64,000 nt of DNA from JBBSBL01 sp963735885 (GCA_963735885.1 CAVTMP010000010.1:1-64000), one strand, 5' to 3'; counted from the stretch's first letter, positions 39,509 to 49,251 are shown. The notes: generated by a model from the letters alone, not told the origin. Numbers and translations: made by a program.

Positions 39509-40189
39509 ATGGAGCCCACTCTCACCCCGCGCGCGCTCGACGCGGACGCCGGTGCGATCCGCCGCGCGCCGGCGCCGCTGCACGGCGGCCCGCTGGCCCT
39601 GCTGCGCTTCCTGCGCGCGCACGACATGCTCACGGCGAAGTACCTGCGGCTCTGCCTGCGCTGGGTCTGGCTCAAGCTGCGCTGGGGCCGGCGGCTGGAG
39701 ACCGACGGCCTGTGCTTCGTCGGCCCGGGCGTGACGTTCGAGATCGGCCGCGGCGCCGTCGTGTCGCTCGGGCGCTGGTCGTGGATCGGGCACGGCTGCA
39801 AGATGCGCGCCCACGAGGGCCGCGTCGAGATCGGCGCGCAGACCGTGCTCGGCCAGGAGTGCACGATCTCCGCCTTCCAGCACGTGACGATCGGCCGGGA
39901 GTGCATCGTCGCCGACCGGGTCATGCTCATCGACTTCGACCACGGCGCCGCCGAGGTCGAGCGCCCGGTGCGGCTCCAGGGGATCTACAAGCGCGACGTG
40001 AACGTCGGCCACAACGTGTGGATCGGCTATGGCGTCTGCGTGCTGCGCGGCGTGACGGTGGGCGACAACGCGATCCTCGGGACGAGCGCGGTCGTGACCG
40101 CCGACGTGCCCGCGAACGCCGTCGTCGGCGGCGTCCCGGCCCGCGTGCTGCGCATGCGGGAGGCGCCGCAGCGGATGCGCTACGAGTGA
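39509..40189 (+). CDS. Left-handed beta-helix (hexapeptide) acyltransferase
   Basis: 226 residues. Residues of about 85-210 show the hexapeptide pattern, and the segment DFDHGAAEVERPVRLQGIYK with NVWIGYGVCVLRGVTVG and NAVVGGVPARVL matches the maltose/galactoside O-acetyltransferase branch used for surface glycans. Donor is usually acetyl-CoA. A TAAGAT element at 39495-39500 ends eight bases before the ATG, so a leaderless mRNA is likely. It is divergent from meaB with 53 bases between, and lies just before an ABC exporter. Confidence 0.88.
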   Translation: MEPTLTPRALDADAGAIRRAPAPLHGGPLALLRFLRAHDMLTAKYLRLCLRWVWLKLRWGRRLETDGLCFVGPGVTFEIGRGAVVSLGRWSWIGHGCKMRAHEGRVEIGAQTVLGQECTISAFQHVTIGRECIVADRVMLIDFDHGAAEVERPVRLQGIYKRDVNVGHNVWIGYGVCVLRGVTVGDNAILGTSAVVTADVPANAVVGGVPARVLRMREAPQRMRYE

Positions 40190-40227
40190 GCGCGCGGCCC
40201 GCGAGCGGACCGTCGGAGGGCTCCGCG

Positions 40228-41142
40228 ATGCGCGATCCTGAGGCGGTGGTCGCACCCGCCCTCTCGCTGCGCGGCGTCGTCAAGCGCTTCGGCGCGGTGA
40301 CGGCCGTCGCCGGTCTCGACCTCGAGGTCCCGACCGGGATCTGCTTCGGCCTGCTCGGTCCCAACGGCGCGGGCAAGTCGACGACGATGCGGCTCCTGAC
40401 CGCGCAGGCGATCGCCGACGAGGGCGAGATCGAGGTGCTCGGCTGGCGGGTCCCCGAGGACTCGAAGCAGGCCCGCGCCGAGATGGGGGTCGTCCCGCAG
40501 CTCGACAACCTCGACGTCGAGCTCTCCACGCGGGAGGTGCTCGAGGTCTTCGCGCGGCTCTACCGGGTCCCGCCCGGCGAGCGCGCGGCGGCGATCGAGC
40601 GGGCGCTGGCGCTCGCCAACCTCGCCGATCGCGCGGACACGCGGGTCGACCAGCTCTCCGGCGGGATGCGCCGGCGGCTGCTCATCGCGCGCGGCCTCGT
40701 GCACACGCCGCGGCTGATCCTGCTCGACGAGCCGACGGTGGGCCTCGACCCGCAGGTGCGCCAGGAGCTGTGGGCGCTCATCGACCGGCTGCGGGCCGCC
40801 GGCGTGACCGTCCTGATGTCGACCCACTACATCGAGGAGGCCGAGCGCCTCGCCGACGTCGTCGCGGTGATGACGGCGGGCCGGGTGGTCGAGCGCGGCG
40901 CGCCGGCCGACATCGTCGCCCGCCACGCGGGGCGCGAGGTCGTCGAGGTCTACGGCCCGCCGGACCGCCTGCGGGCGCTCGAGGCCGAAGCGGCCGGCGC
41001 CCGCCGCCCGACGCGGCGCACCGGGACCGCGCTCGCCTTCCTGCGCGCCGAGGATCTCGACGGCGAGGCGCCCGAGGGCGTGCGCCGGCCGGCGACGCTC
41101 GAGGACGCGTTCGTCGCGCTGACCGGAGAGGAGATCGAGTGA
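40228..41142 (+). CDS. ABC transporter ATP-binding protein (NodI/DrrA type)
   Basis: 304 residues. Walker A is LLGPNGAGKST, the signature is QLSGGMRRRL, Walker B is LILLDEPTVGLDP and the H-loop is STHYIEEAE. The GM in the signature and C-terminal extension fit the drug or lipo-oligosaccharide export group (DrrA/NodI). ATG 40228 is preferred because GGAGGG lies about seven bases upstream; a GTG at 40186, overlapping the previous stop, is in frame and possible. The permease follows with a GTGA overlap. Confidence 0.93.
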   Translation: MRDPEAVVAPALSLRGVVKRFGAVTAVAGLDLEVPTGICFGLLGPNGAGKSTTMRLLTAQAIADEGEIEVLGWRVPEDSKQARAEMGVVPQLDNLDVELSTREVLEVFARLYRVPPGERAAAIERALALANLADRADTRVDQLSGGMRRRLLIARGLVHTPRLILLDEPTVGLDPQVRQELWALIDRLRAAGVTVLMSTHYIEEAERLADVVAVMTAGRVVERGAPADIVARHAGREVVEVYGPPDRLRALEAEAAGARRPTRRTGTALAFLRAEDLDGEAPEGVRRPATLEDAFVALTGEEIE

Positions 41143-41980
41143 GCGCGCCGGGCGCGCCGCCCGCGGCCGACGGCGCCGGGAGCGCGGCGGCCGGCGCCGC
41201 GACGCGACCGCCGGATCCGCCGGATCGAGCCGGCCGCGATCCTCGGCGTCATGAGCCGGGACGCCACGGTCTTCCGCCGGCTCTGGATCCCGACGACCTT
41301 CACGTCGCGTGCTCGAGCCGACGATCTACCTGCTCGCGCTCGGGCTCGGGCTCGGCACCCTGATCAAGGAGGTGGCGGGCCTCACCTACGTCCAGTTCGT
41401 CGGCACGGGGATCGTGGGCAGCGCCGTGCTGTTCGCCTCGATGCTCCCGGCGATGTACGGCTCGTTCATCAAGCGCCGCTTCCAGCGCACCTACGACGCG
41501 ATGCTCGCGGCGCCGGTGGACGTCGAGGAGCTGGCCACGGCCGAGATGGCGTGGATCGGGCTGCGCGCCGGGACCTATGCGATGGCGCCGCTCATCGTGA
41601 CGCTGTTCTTCGGCCTCCCGCTCGAGCCGACGATCCTGCTCGTGCCACCCATCGGCGTGCTCACCGGCTTCGGCTTCGCCGGGCTCGGGCTGTTCATCGC
41701 CGGGAGCGTCGAGTCGATCAACAACTTCGACTACGTGACGAGCGCGGTGATCACGCCGCTGTTCCTCGTCTCCGGCGTGTTCTTCCCGATCGAGCAGCTT
41801 CCCGACTGGGCACGGGTGATCTCGCAGGCGAACCCGCTGTTCCAGTGCGTCACGCTCGTCCGCCACGCGGTGCTCGGCGTGGAGGCGACCGACGTGCTGC
41901 GCGTGCTCGTGCTCGTCGTCTTCGCCCTCATCACCTGGCGGCTGGCGATCGCGCGGACACGGCGGGCGCTGATCGACTGA
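41139..41980 (+). CDS. ABC-2 type permease, NodJ-like (frame broken twice)
   Basis: After removal of two extra bases (near 41220 and 41308) the product is about 279 residues with six membrane helices, including the MLAAPVDVEELATAEM segment, FNNFDY-like loop and LVSGVFFPIEQLPDWARVI motif of ABC-2 exporters in the NodJ group. The corrected length is an exact number of codons. It pairs with the ATPase upstream to export a lipid, glycan or drug. Confidence 0.87.
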
Positions 41981-41987
41981 GGGAGGC

Positions 41988-43178
41988 CTACACCCGCGCC
42001 CGCAGCAGCCCCGCGTACACCGCGGTGGTCTGGCGCGCGACGTCCTGCCAGTCGAAGCCGAGCACGTGCTCGCTCGCCTCGGCGACCAGCCGCTCGCGCA
42101 GCGCGTCGTCGGTGAGGAGGCGCTCGACCATCACCGCGAGGTGGGCGGCGTCGCCGCCGTTGAAGCGCAGCCCCACCCGATCGTCGGCGGGCACCACCTC
42201 GCGCAGGCCGCCGGTGTCGGCGACGATGCACGGGCAGCCCGACGCCATCGCCTCCAGGGCGACGAGCCCGAACGGCTCGTAGAGACTCGGCACGACGGTG
42301 AGATCCGCGATCCGGTAGAGCGAGTGCAGGACGTCGTCCCCGATCCAGCCGAGGAACGTGCCGTGGTCGTCGAGGCCGAGGCGGGTCGCCTGGGCGCGGA
42401 GGTCGGCCTCGGCCGTGCCGGACCCGGCCACGAGGAAGCGGACGTTCCCGAGCCGCTCGACGAGCCCGGGCATCGCCTCGAGCGCGAGCTGGAACCCCTT
42501 CTCGTAGACGAGGCGGCCGACGAGCAGGATCAGACGCTCGTCCGGGGCGGCGAAGCGGGCGCGCAGCGTGTCGAGGTCGTCGACGGGCTGGAGGTCGAGC
42601 GGGTCGATCCCGTTGGGGATCACGGCCACGCGCGACTCCTCGAGGCCGTAGACGTCCGCCACGTGGTCGCGCATGTAGTGCGAGCAGGTGATGACCGCCT
42701 CCGCGCGGTTCGCCATCCACCGCTCCACCTCGTGGATGTGCGACTGCGGGTGGCGCTCGACCCACCCCTGGTGCCGGCCGTACTCGGTCGCGTGGATCGT
42801 CACCACGAGCGGGCAGCGGAACCGGTTGGCGAGGTGATCGCCCGCCACGGCCACGAGCCAGTCGTGGCCGTGGACGAGGTCGAAGTCCATCCGGTCGCCC
42901 AGCTCCACCCCGGCGGCGAGCATGTCGGCGTTCATGTGCTCGATCCACGTGACGAACTCCCCGAGGTCCCGCGGTCGCCGCGGCTCGCGGACCCGGTGCA
43001 CGACCACGCCCTCCATCTCCTGCTCGGCCGGCAGGCCCTCGTCGCCGCGGGTGAGCACGTGCACCTCCGCCTCGCCCCGCGCGACGAGCGCCTCCGAGAG
43101 CTTCCGCACGTGCCGGGCGAGGCCGCCCTCGACGATCGGCGGGTACTCCCAGGAGAGGATGAGGACGCACGGGGTCAT
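41988..43178 (-). CDS. GT4 glycosyltransferase, alpha-glucan type
   Basis: 396 residues. The N-terminal domain starts ILSWEYPPIVEGGLARHV, the glycine loop of glycogen-synthase-like GT4 enzymes; HGHDWL and PNGID follow, and the C-terminal nucleotide-binding domain has GRLVYEKGFQL and PSLYEPFGLVALEAMA with the E-x7-E motif. It resembles the mycobacterial Rv3032 alpha-1,4-glucosyltransferase. ATG 43178 overlaps the stop of the GH57 gene as ATGA, so the two are coupled. No frame breaks are present. Confidence 0.93.
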   Translation of the reverse strand: MTPCVLILSWEYPPIVEGGLARHVRKLSEALVARGEAEVHVLTRGDEGLPAEQEMEGVVVHRVREPRRPRDLGEFVTWIEHMNADMLAAGVELGDRMDFDLVHGHDWLVAVAGDHLANRFRCPLVVTIHATEYGRHQGWVERHPQSHIHEVERWMANRAEAVITCSHYMRDHVADVYGLEESRVAVIPNGIDPLDLQPVDDLDTLRARFAAPDERLILLVGRLVYEKGFQLALEAMPGLVERLGNVRFLVAGSGTAEADLRAQATRLGLDDHGTFLGWIGDDVLHSLYRIADLTVVPSLYEPFGLVALEAMASGCPCIVADTGGLREVVPADDRVGLRFNGGDAAHLAVMVERLLTDDALRERLVAEASEHVLGFDWQDVARQTTAVYAGLLRARV

Positions 43179-44611
43179 GGCCGGCGAAGGGGCGCGAGGT
43201 CGAGGTCGGGCGCGAGATGGCGCAGGCGGGGCGACACGGAGTCTATGTCCGCGAGCGCCGCGTCGAGCGCCGCCGCGTGGCCGGCGGCGCGCTCCTCCGG
43301 GTAGGCGCCGGCGAGCCGGCGGTCGGCGAGGAACGCCCAGTCGCTGGACTGCAGGGCGAGCAGCTCCCGCACGGCGCGCTCGCCCGCGTCCGCCCCGGCC
43401 GCGACGGTCCGCAGCTCGGCCGCGCGCGCGCGCCACGCGAACCGCGCGACGCGCGGCCCGGACCAGGTCGCGAGCGTCCGCGGCCGTCCCCAGGTGGTCA
43501 CCGGAAGGTCGGCCGGCGCCACCGCCGGGGGGTGCCGCCCGAGCGCGTCGTCCAGGCGCGTGAGCGCGAGCCCCTGGTCGGCGGCCGCCTCGAGGACGGC
43601 CGCCAGCCAGCCGACGCCCTCGTACCACCAGTGCCCGAGCAGCTCGGTGTCGAAGGCGACGACCGCGAGCGCCGGGCGGCCGAGCGCCGCCGACCCGGCC
43701 GCCAGCCGCGCCCGCGCCCGCGCGACGAAGTCGGCGGCGTGCTCGCGCGCCGTCGTCCCGGCGCGCGCCGGGTCGTACACCGCCCCGTCGTTCGCCCACA
43801 CGCGGTGGTGATGGGTCGTGAGGTGGTGATGGTCGCGGTAGGCGCCGGCCGCCGGATAGCCGGCGTCGCTCCAGGCGAGCTCGATGAGCTCCCGGTCGAG
43901 GGGGACGAGCACCGGCCCGCTCGCGGAGCGCAGCGGCCGCAGCTGGGCCGGGGCCCCGCGCCCGAGGACGTCGGTGAGGTCGACGCAGCAGGCGCGCACC
44001 CCGCACTCGGAGAGCAGCGGATCGAGCCAGGGCGCATGGCCGCACTCCGGCAGCCAGAACCCGCCCGACCACGTGCCGGCGCGCCGGCGCCGCGCCGCGA
44101 TGCCGGCCTCGACCTGGAGGCGGAGCCCGGGCTCGGTGGCCAGCAGCGGCACCACGGCGTGGGTCGCGCTCGACGTCCAGCCGCCCAGCCCGGCCAGCGC
44201 GGCGAGCAGCCCGCCGTCGCCGAGCTCCTCCCAGCGGTCCGCGACGGCCTGGTACTCGGCGCCGGAGCGCTCGAGCTCGCGGGCCATCGCCTCCTCCCCG
44301 CCGGCCCGGCAGCCGGCGATGTCGAGCCGATGCGTCGCGGCCCGCACGCCCCGCACGAAGTCCAGGAAGCGCTCGCTCAGCCCCGGCGCCTCGAGCTGAT
44401 CCGCCAGCACCGGGGTGAGCGACACCGTGACCGGCGCGCCCGGCCCGAGCACCTCGAGCAGCGGAAGGTAGGAGCTCGCGATCGCCTCGAAGAGCCACTC
44501 CTCCCCGAAGGGCCACGTGCCGAAGCCCTCGACGTAGGGCATGTGGGTGTGCAGGACGATCGCCAGCTCGCCGGCGTCGGCCCCGGCGCGGGGCGCGCTC
44601 AGGTCCGGCAC
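43175..44611 (-). CDS. GH57 alpha-glucan branching enzyme (DUF1957 type)
   Basis: 478 residues. LAIVLHTHMPYVEGFGTWP is the first GH57 region; the nucleophile Glu189 is in WLPECGHAPW and the acid/base Asp321 in AFDTELLGHWW, with C-terminal helical domain attached. Family members with this layout put alpha-1,6 branches in alpha-1,4-glucans, as Rv3031 is thought to do. GTG 44611 overlaps the end of the methyltransferase gene by 13 bases; a slightly later start is possible because the family domain begins near residue 14. Confidence 0.92.
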   Translation of the reverse strand: MPDLSAPRAGADAGELAIVLHTHMPYVEGFGTWPFGEEWLFEAIASSYLPLLEVLGPGAPVTVSLTPVLADQLEAPGLSERFLDFVRGVRAATHRLDIAGCRAGGEEAMARELERSGAEYQAVADRWEELGDGGLLAALAGLGGWTSSATHAVVPLLATEPGLRLQVEAGIAARRRRAGTWSGGFWLPECGHAPWLDPLLSECGVRACCVDLTDVLGRGAPAQLRPLRSASGPVLVPLDRELIELAWSDAGYPAAGAYRDHHHLTTHHHRVWANDGAVYDPARAGTTAREHAADFVARARARLAAGSAALGRPALAVVAFDTELLGHWWYEGVGWLAAVLEAAADQGLALTRLDDALGRHPPAVAPADLPVTTWGRPRTLATWSGPRVARFAWRARAAELRTVAAGADAGERAVRELLALQSSDWAFLADRRLAGAYPEERAAGHAAALDAALADIDSVSPRLRHLAPDLDLAPLRRP

Positions 44612-45366
44612 ACGGCGAGGAAGTCGAGCGCGCGATCGAGCGGGGCCGGGCGCAGCGCGAAGTCCCGGGCGGAGATCGCCGGGGTGAAGCGGTCGTAGAA
44701 CGCGCGCGTCAGGCCGAGGCGCGCGTGGACGGCGTCCCAGCCCAGTCGCAGGGCGACGGCGTGGGCGCGGAGGCGGCGGGCGTGGAAGAGGCCGAGCACC
44801 TCGACGGAGGCGAAGTGCGCCGCGCAGAGCGCGCGGAACTCCTCGGCGCGGTACTCCTTCACGTGCCACGGGTTCCCCGACTTCTCGGCGCCCGGCGGCG
44901 CGAGCGTCAGGAGGTTCGGGGTGGAGACGTAGGCCACGCCCCCGGGGAGGAGCATCCCGCGGAAGTGCTCGAGGATCGCGTCCGGGTCCTGGACGTGCTC
45001 GATCGTCTGCAGGAAGACGACGGCGTCGCACGGCTCGGCGAAGGACTCGACCGGCGCGCGCTCGAAGCGCAGGTTCTGCCTCGGGTAGCGCAGCCGCGCG
45101 TGCTCGTGGGCCTCGGGGTTCGCGTCGACGCCGACCACCGAGGTGGCGCCGCGGGCGAGCACCTCGGAGCCGTAGCCCTCGCCGCAGGCCATGTCGATCA
45201 CCCGACGGCCGATCGTCCGCGCCGCGATCCACTCGTAGACCGCGAGGTGGCGGCGGTACCAGTAGTTCTCCTCGGGCACGTCCGGCAGCGTTCGCTCGCC
45301 GGTGAGCTCGAGCGCGGGCACCCCGGGCGGCTGGTCGCGCTGCACGTAGCGGGCGGCGGTCGGCAC
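44599..45366 (-). CDS. SAM-dependent methyltransferase (Rv3030-like)
   Basis: 255 residues. The class I SAM fold shows VIDMACGEGYGSEVL as motif I, VGVDAN as motif II, DAVVFLQTIEHVQDP and LLPGGVAYVSTPN. The ELTGERTLPDVPEENYWYRRHLAVYEW head is typical of the mycobacterial Rv3030 group next to GH57 and GT4 genes, where the methyl acceptor is thought to be glucose of a polymethylated glucan. GTG 45366 has a TACCCT element at 45375-45380 ending eight bases upstream. It is the first gene of the trio. Confidence 0.88.
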   Translation of the reverse strand: MPTAARYVQRDQPPGVPALELTGERTLPDVPEENYWYRRHLAVYEWIAARTIGRRVIDMACGEGYGSEVLARGATSVVGVDANPEAHEHARLRYPRQNLRFERAPVESFAEPCDAVVFLQTIEHVQDPDAILEHFRGMLLPGGVAYVSTPNLLTLAPPGAEKSGNPWHVKEYRAEEFRALCAAHFASVEVLGLFHARRLRAHAVALRLGWDAVHARLGLTRAFYDRFTPAISARDFALRPAPLDRALDFLAVCRT

Positions 45367-45374
45367 GGCGGCGA

Positions 45375-45384
45375 AGGGTAGAGT
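45375..45384. promoter_or_regulatory. Overlapping divergent -10 elements between two methyltransferase genes
   Basis: Only 27 bases separate the two start codons. On the minus strand TACCCT (45380-45375) ends eight bases before GTG 45366; on the plus strand TAGAGT (45379-45384) ends nine bases before ATG 45394. The two hexamers share two bases, so both genes would start leaderless and polymerase could serve only one at a time. Confidence 0.6.
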
Positions 45385-45393
45385 CCGCGCGCC

Positions 45394-46314
45394 ATGGCCG
45401 CGCCCCGGACCGACGCCGAGATCCGCGAGGTCAACGAGCGCTACCACGACGTCGCGGCCGGCACCTACGACGCGAAGTGGGGCATCGACTTCGGGTCGGT
45501 CGGGCTCGCGCAGGTGCGCGCGAAGCTCGAGAAGGCCCTCGGCGCACCGCTCGACCGGCCGATCGGCCGCAGCCTGGAGATCGGCGCCGGGACGGGCTAC
45601 GTGTCGCTCAACCTCCTCCGGGCCGGCGTGGTCGAGGCGGCGGTCTGCACCGACATCGCGTCCGGGATGCTCGCGGCCCTGGAGGCCAACGCCGATCGTC
45701 TCGGGCTCGACGTCGAGACGGCCGTGGCCGACGCGGGCGCGCTGCCGTTCCCGGACGGCTCGTTCGACCTCGTGCTCGGCCATGCCGTCCTGCACCACCT
45801 GCCCGATCTCGGCGCCGCCTTCGGGGAGCTCCACCGGGTGCTCCGCCCCGGCGGACGGATCGCCTTCGCGGGAGAGCCCTCCCGCACCGGCGACCGGATC
45901 GCCGGGGTACCGAAGCGGGGCGCCCGCGCGGTCGCGCCGTTGTGGCGCCTGGCGGTCGGCGCCTCCCCCGCGCCGGCCCCGCACGCCGACGGATCCGGCA
46001 CCCAGGAGGACCACGACCTCGAGCGCTTCGTCGACATCCACGCCTTCGAGCCGGGGGATCTCGCCGCCGTGGCGCGCGAGGCCGGCTTCGAGGACGTCCG
46101 CATCCGCGGCGAGGAGCTGCTGGCCAACTGGTTCGGCTGGACCAACCGCGTGCTCGAGAGCAGCGCCGCGCCCGACGACGTGCCGTGGCTGTGGCGCCAG
46201 TACGCCTACCGCGGCTACCTCGCCCTCCAGGAGGTCGACCGCCGCCTGCTCGAGCCCCGGCTGCCGCCGGCGATCTTCTACAACCTGCTGCTCAGCGCGC
46301 GGCGACCGGAGTAG
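45394..46314 (+). CDS. SAM-dependent methyltransferase
   Basis: 306 residues. Motif I is SLEIGAGTGYVSLNLL, motif II VCTDIA, then DLVLGHAVLHHLPDL and LRPGGRIAFAGEP, a Methyltransf_11/25-type domain. The C-terminal 110 residues (DIHAFEPGDLAAVAREAGF and beyond, ending LPPAIFYNLLLSARRPE) are an added domain without a recognised role. The acceptor is unknown; its divergent pairing with the glucan genes suggests a lipid or glycan. The ATG is probably leaderless. Confidence 0.88.
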   Translation: MAAPRTDAEIREVNERYHDVAAGTYDAKWGIDFGSVGLAQVRAKLEKALGAPLDRPIGRSLEIGAGTGYVSLNLLRAGVVEAAVCTDIASGMLAALEANADRLGLDVETAVADAGALPFPDGSFDLVLGHAVLHHLPDLGAAFGELHRVLRPGGRIAFAGEPSRTGDRIAGVPKRGARAVAPLWRLAVGASPAPAPHADGSGTQEDHDLERFVDIHAFEPGDLAAVAREAGFEDVRIRGEELLANWFGWTNRVLESSAAPDDVPWLWRQYAYRGYLALQEVDRRLLEPRLPPAIFYNLLLSARRPE

Positions 46315-46335
46315 CGGATCCCGCCCGCCTCCGGA

Positions 46336-47629
46336 TCAGGGGTAGGCGAACGACGAGTTGGTGTAGATCCGGGTCTGGGCGCCGGGCTCGCTCCCGTCGC
46401 CGACGACGAGCTCCGGCCTGGCGTCGGCATCGAGCGGGCCGAAGGCCATGCGACGCGGGTGCCGGGCCGGTGGGGGCGCTGACGTAGTAGTAGGGCGGGC
46501 TCGACTGGAAGCCGCCTGCCCCGTTGCCCATCAGGAAGATCGCCGTTCCCGCGCCCCGGTTGAGCACGGACAGGTCCCCCTTGCCGTCACCGTCGATGTC
46601 GCGGATGATCGCGGCGGAGGGGTTGGACTGGGCGTCGACGGTGGTGAACGCCCCGCCCGCGCCGAATCCGGTGAACGTGCAGCCCGACGCGGGCGCCTTG
46701 GCCAGCATCACCTTGTTGTCGTTGCGGGCGATGCCGAGGTCGGCGCGACCGTCTCCGTCGAGATCGCCGACGGCGAGTGCGTTGGTGGCGAGGTTCGGCT
46801 GCTCGGCGCCGACGCCGGCGACGCAGGGCTGCGACGCCCCGTTGGCCAGGGTCCCCGCGTCGGCGTAGGAGCCCATCACGGAGAAGTCGATGAGCCGCAC
46901 GCGATCGATCCGCAGGCCCACGGCGAGGTCGGGCTTCCCGTCGCCGTTCACGTCGCCGCGCTCCAGGGCGGTGATCGCGGCGGGCAGGCAGCCGCCACCG
47001 CCGTTGCCGTAGGCGGCCGGGCAGACGAGGTCGGACACCGGACCACCGAAGCGGTGGTCCTCCGGTGCCCCGAATCCGCCCGAGCCGTCGCCGGGGTAGA
47101 TGCGCACCCCGGCGCCGTCATAGCCGGTCCCGTCCGCGGTCGGGCCGGCCGCAGCGAGCTCGACCGCGACGTCGGCCTTCCCGTCCCCGGTGAAGTCACC
47201 CGCCGCGAGGTACGACCGTGCGCCGGTGTTGATCGTCGTGCCGTCGCCGGTCGTCAGACCGCCCGGGGCGCCGGCTCGCCCGAAGAGGACGCGGACGCCG
47301 GTCGCGCCGAGCGCCGCCACGTCGCCGATGCCGTCGCCGTTGAAGTCGGCGGTGGCGAGCCGGTCGACGCTCGAGCCGATCCCCGCCTCGCCGACCCGGG
47401 TGAAGTTCGTGCCGCTGCGCTTGAGCCAGGCCACCGTCTGGGACGGTCCACCGGCCACCACCACGTCGTTCGCGCCGTCGCCGTCGACGTCGGCCACCGC
47501 GACCGCCTGCGCCCGGCCGGCGGAGTCGCCCGAGCCGCTGACCGCCTTCGGCGGGAGGTTGAAGGACACGCAGCCCGACAGCGCCGCAGCGAGCGCCACG
47601 GCCGCGATCCCTGCTGCCTTCGACCTCAC
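46336..47629 (-). CDS. FG-GAP/VCBS-repeat lipoprotein (one frame break)
   Basis: About 430 residues. A lipobox (ALSGC) ends at Cys20, followed by six or seven repeats with the calcium-loop pattern D-x-DGDG or N-x-DG (DVDGDGANDV, DFNGDGIGDV, DFTGDGKADV, DVNGDGKPDL, DLDGDGRADL, DIDGDGKGDL), the blades of a beta-propeller. It is anchored outside the membrane and may bind partners or surfaces. An extra base near 46456 breaks the last blade; corrected, the protein ends MAFGPLDADARPELVVGDG and a short tail. GAGGAGG precedes GTG 47629. Confidence 0.88.
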
Positions 47630-47793
47630 GAGCGGGCCACCTCCTCACGCCGCAACCCACCGCGGGCACGAGCGCGCGGGGCCACCGGCCGGGTTTCGGA
47701 CTCCCGGCGACCATAACCGCCCCGCGCGGGCCGGGCCCTAGCCGAAGGGCGAGGTTGGGTCCCCGCGCGGGCGAGGACTCCGGTGGAGCGCGG

Positions 47794-49251
47794 TCAGCGG
47801 GCCCGCGGCGCGGCGCGCGACCCCGGGCCACCGGCCTGGGCGCCGGCCGCCGCGGCCGCCCGGTAGCGCGCGATCGCCCGGCGGCGCTCGGCCACGTGGT
47901 CGACGACCGGCTCCGGGTAGTCGCGCCCCAGCCGGCAGCCGGCCGCCGCCTGCTCGTCGGCGCTCATCGCGGACGGCTCCGCCAGCCGGTCGTCCGCCAC
48001 CGAGCGCAGCTCCGGCACCCAGCGGCGCACGTACGCCCCGGCGGGGTCGAACCTCGCCTGCTGCCGCGTCGGGTTGAAGATGCGCTTGAAGTAGGGCTGC
48101 GGATCCACCCCGAGCGACGCGGTCCACTGCCAGTTGCCGTTGTTCTGCGCCTCGTCGCCGTCGAGCAGCCGGCGCATGAACCAGCGCTCACCCCATCCGT
48201 AGGGGAGATGGAGGTCCTTCGTGAGGAACGACGCCGCGACCATGCGCGCGCGGTTGTGCATGTAGCCCGTGGCCGCGAGCTGGCGCATCGCGGCGTCGAC
48301 GAGCGGATAGCCGGTCTGCCCGTCGCGCCAGGCCCGCCAGCCGGCCTCGTCCTCCACCGTCTCCAGCGCGGCGAAGCGCGCCTGGAACGGCGCCGTCGCG
48401 TTGCCGGGGAAGTGGAGGAGGACGTGGGCGTAGAAGTCGCGCCAGGCGAGCTGCCGGCGAAAGGCGCGCGGCCCGTCGCCGTCTCGCTCCGCCGCCCGGG
48501 ACTCCAGCTCCCGGGCCGACACGCAGCCGAAGCGCAGGTAGGGGGAGAGCCCGCTCGTCGCCGCCCCGAGATCGTCGTGCAGCGCCCGGTAGCGGGCGAC
48601 GTCCCCGTCGAGCCACGCGGCCATGCGGGCCCGCCCGGCACCTTCGCCGGCCGGCGCGGGATCGGTCAGCCCGGGCTCGGGCTCGAGCCCGAGGTCGCTC
48701 AGCGCGGGAACGTCGCCCCACCGCAATCCGGGCGGCGCCGGCACGTGATCCGGCGCCGGCTCCACCGCGCGGCGCGGGAGGTCGGCCCAGACGCGGTGAA
48801 ACGGGGAGAAGACGCTGTAGGGCTTCCCGGCGCCGGTCCGCGGCCGCGACACGTCCGCGCAGAAGTTGCCCGGGGTCTGGACGACGTCCGTGCCGCGCGC
48901 CTCGAGCGCGGCACGGACGGCGCGGTCGCGGTCGCGGGCGAAGGGCGAGACGTCGCCGGCGAGGTAGACCGCGGCGGCCCCGGTCTCGCCGGCCAGGGCC
49001 GGGAGGACCTCGGCCGGGCGGCCGTCGCGCACGAGCAGCCCGGCGCCGCGCTCGCGCAGCGCCGCGTCGAGCTCGGAGAGCGCGTCGAGCAGGAACGCCG
49101 CCCGTGGCGGCGAGGGGAAGCGGCCGTCGAGCAGCCGGCGGTCGAGGACGAAGACGGGCACGACGCGGTCGTGCTCGCGCAGCGCGGCGGCCAGCGGCGG
49201 GTGGTCGTGGACGCGGAGGTCCCGGCGAAACCAGACGAGCGCGGTGGACAC
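47794..49251 (-). CDS. Deoxyribodipyrimidine photolyase (class I)
   Basis: 485 residues. The antenna domain begins ALVWFRRDLRVHDHPPL; the FAD domain has LSPYLRFGCVS, QLAWRDFY, GQTGYPLVDAAMRQL, MHNRARMV and the NNGNWQWTASLGVDPQPYFKRIFNP block that binds FAD and damaged DNA. It repairs cyclobutane dimers with blue light. GTG 49251 has a TAGCCT element at 49259-49264 ending seven bases upstream. It is divergent from the Lon-N gene. Confidence 0.96.
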   Translation of the reverse strand: MSTALVWFRRDLRVHDHPPLAAALREHDRVVPVFVLDRRLLDGRFPSPPRAAFLLDALSELDAALRERGAGLLVRDGRPAEVLPALAGETGAAAVYLAGDVSPFARDRDRAVRAALEARGTDVVQTPGNFCADVSRPRTGAGKPYSVFSPFHRVWADLPRRAVEPAPDHVPAPPGLRWGDVPALSDLGLEPEPGLTDPAPAGEGAGRARMAAWLDGDVARYRALHDDLGAATSGLSPYLRFGCVSARELESRAAERDGDGPRAFRRQLAWRDFYAHVLLHFPGNATAPFQARFAALETVEDEAGWRAWRDGQTGYPLVDAAMRQLAATGYMHNRARMVAASFLTKDLHLPYGWGERWFMRRLLDGDEAQNNGNWQWTASLGVDPQPYFKRIFNPTRQQARFDPAGAYVRRWVPELRSVADDRLAEPSAMSADEQAAAGCRLGRDYPEPVVDHVAERRRAIARYRAAAAAGAQAGGPGSRAAPRAR

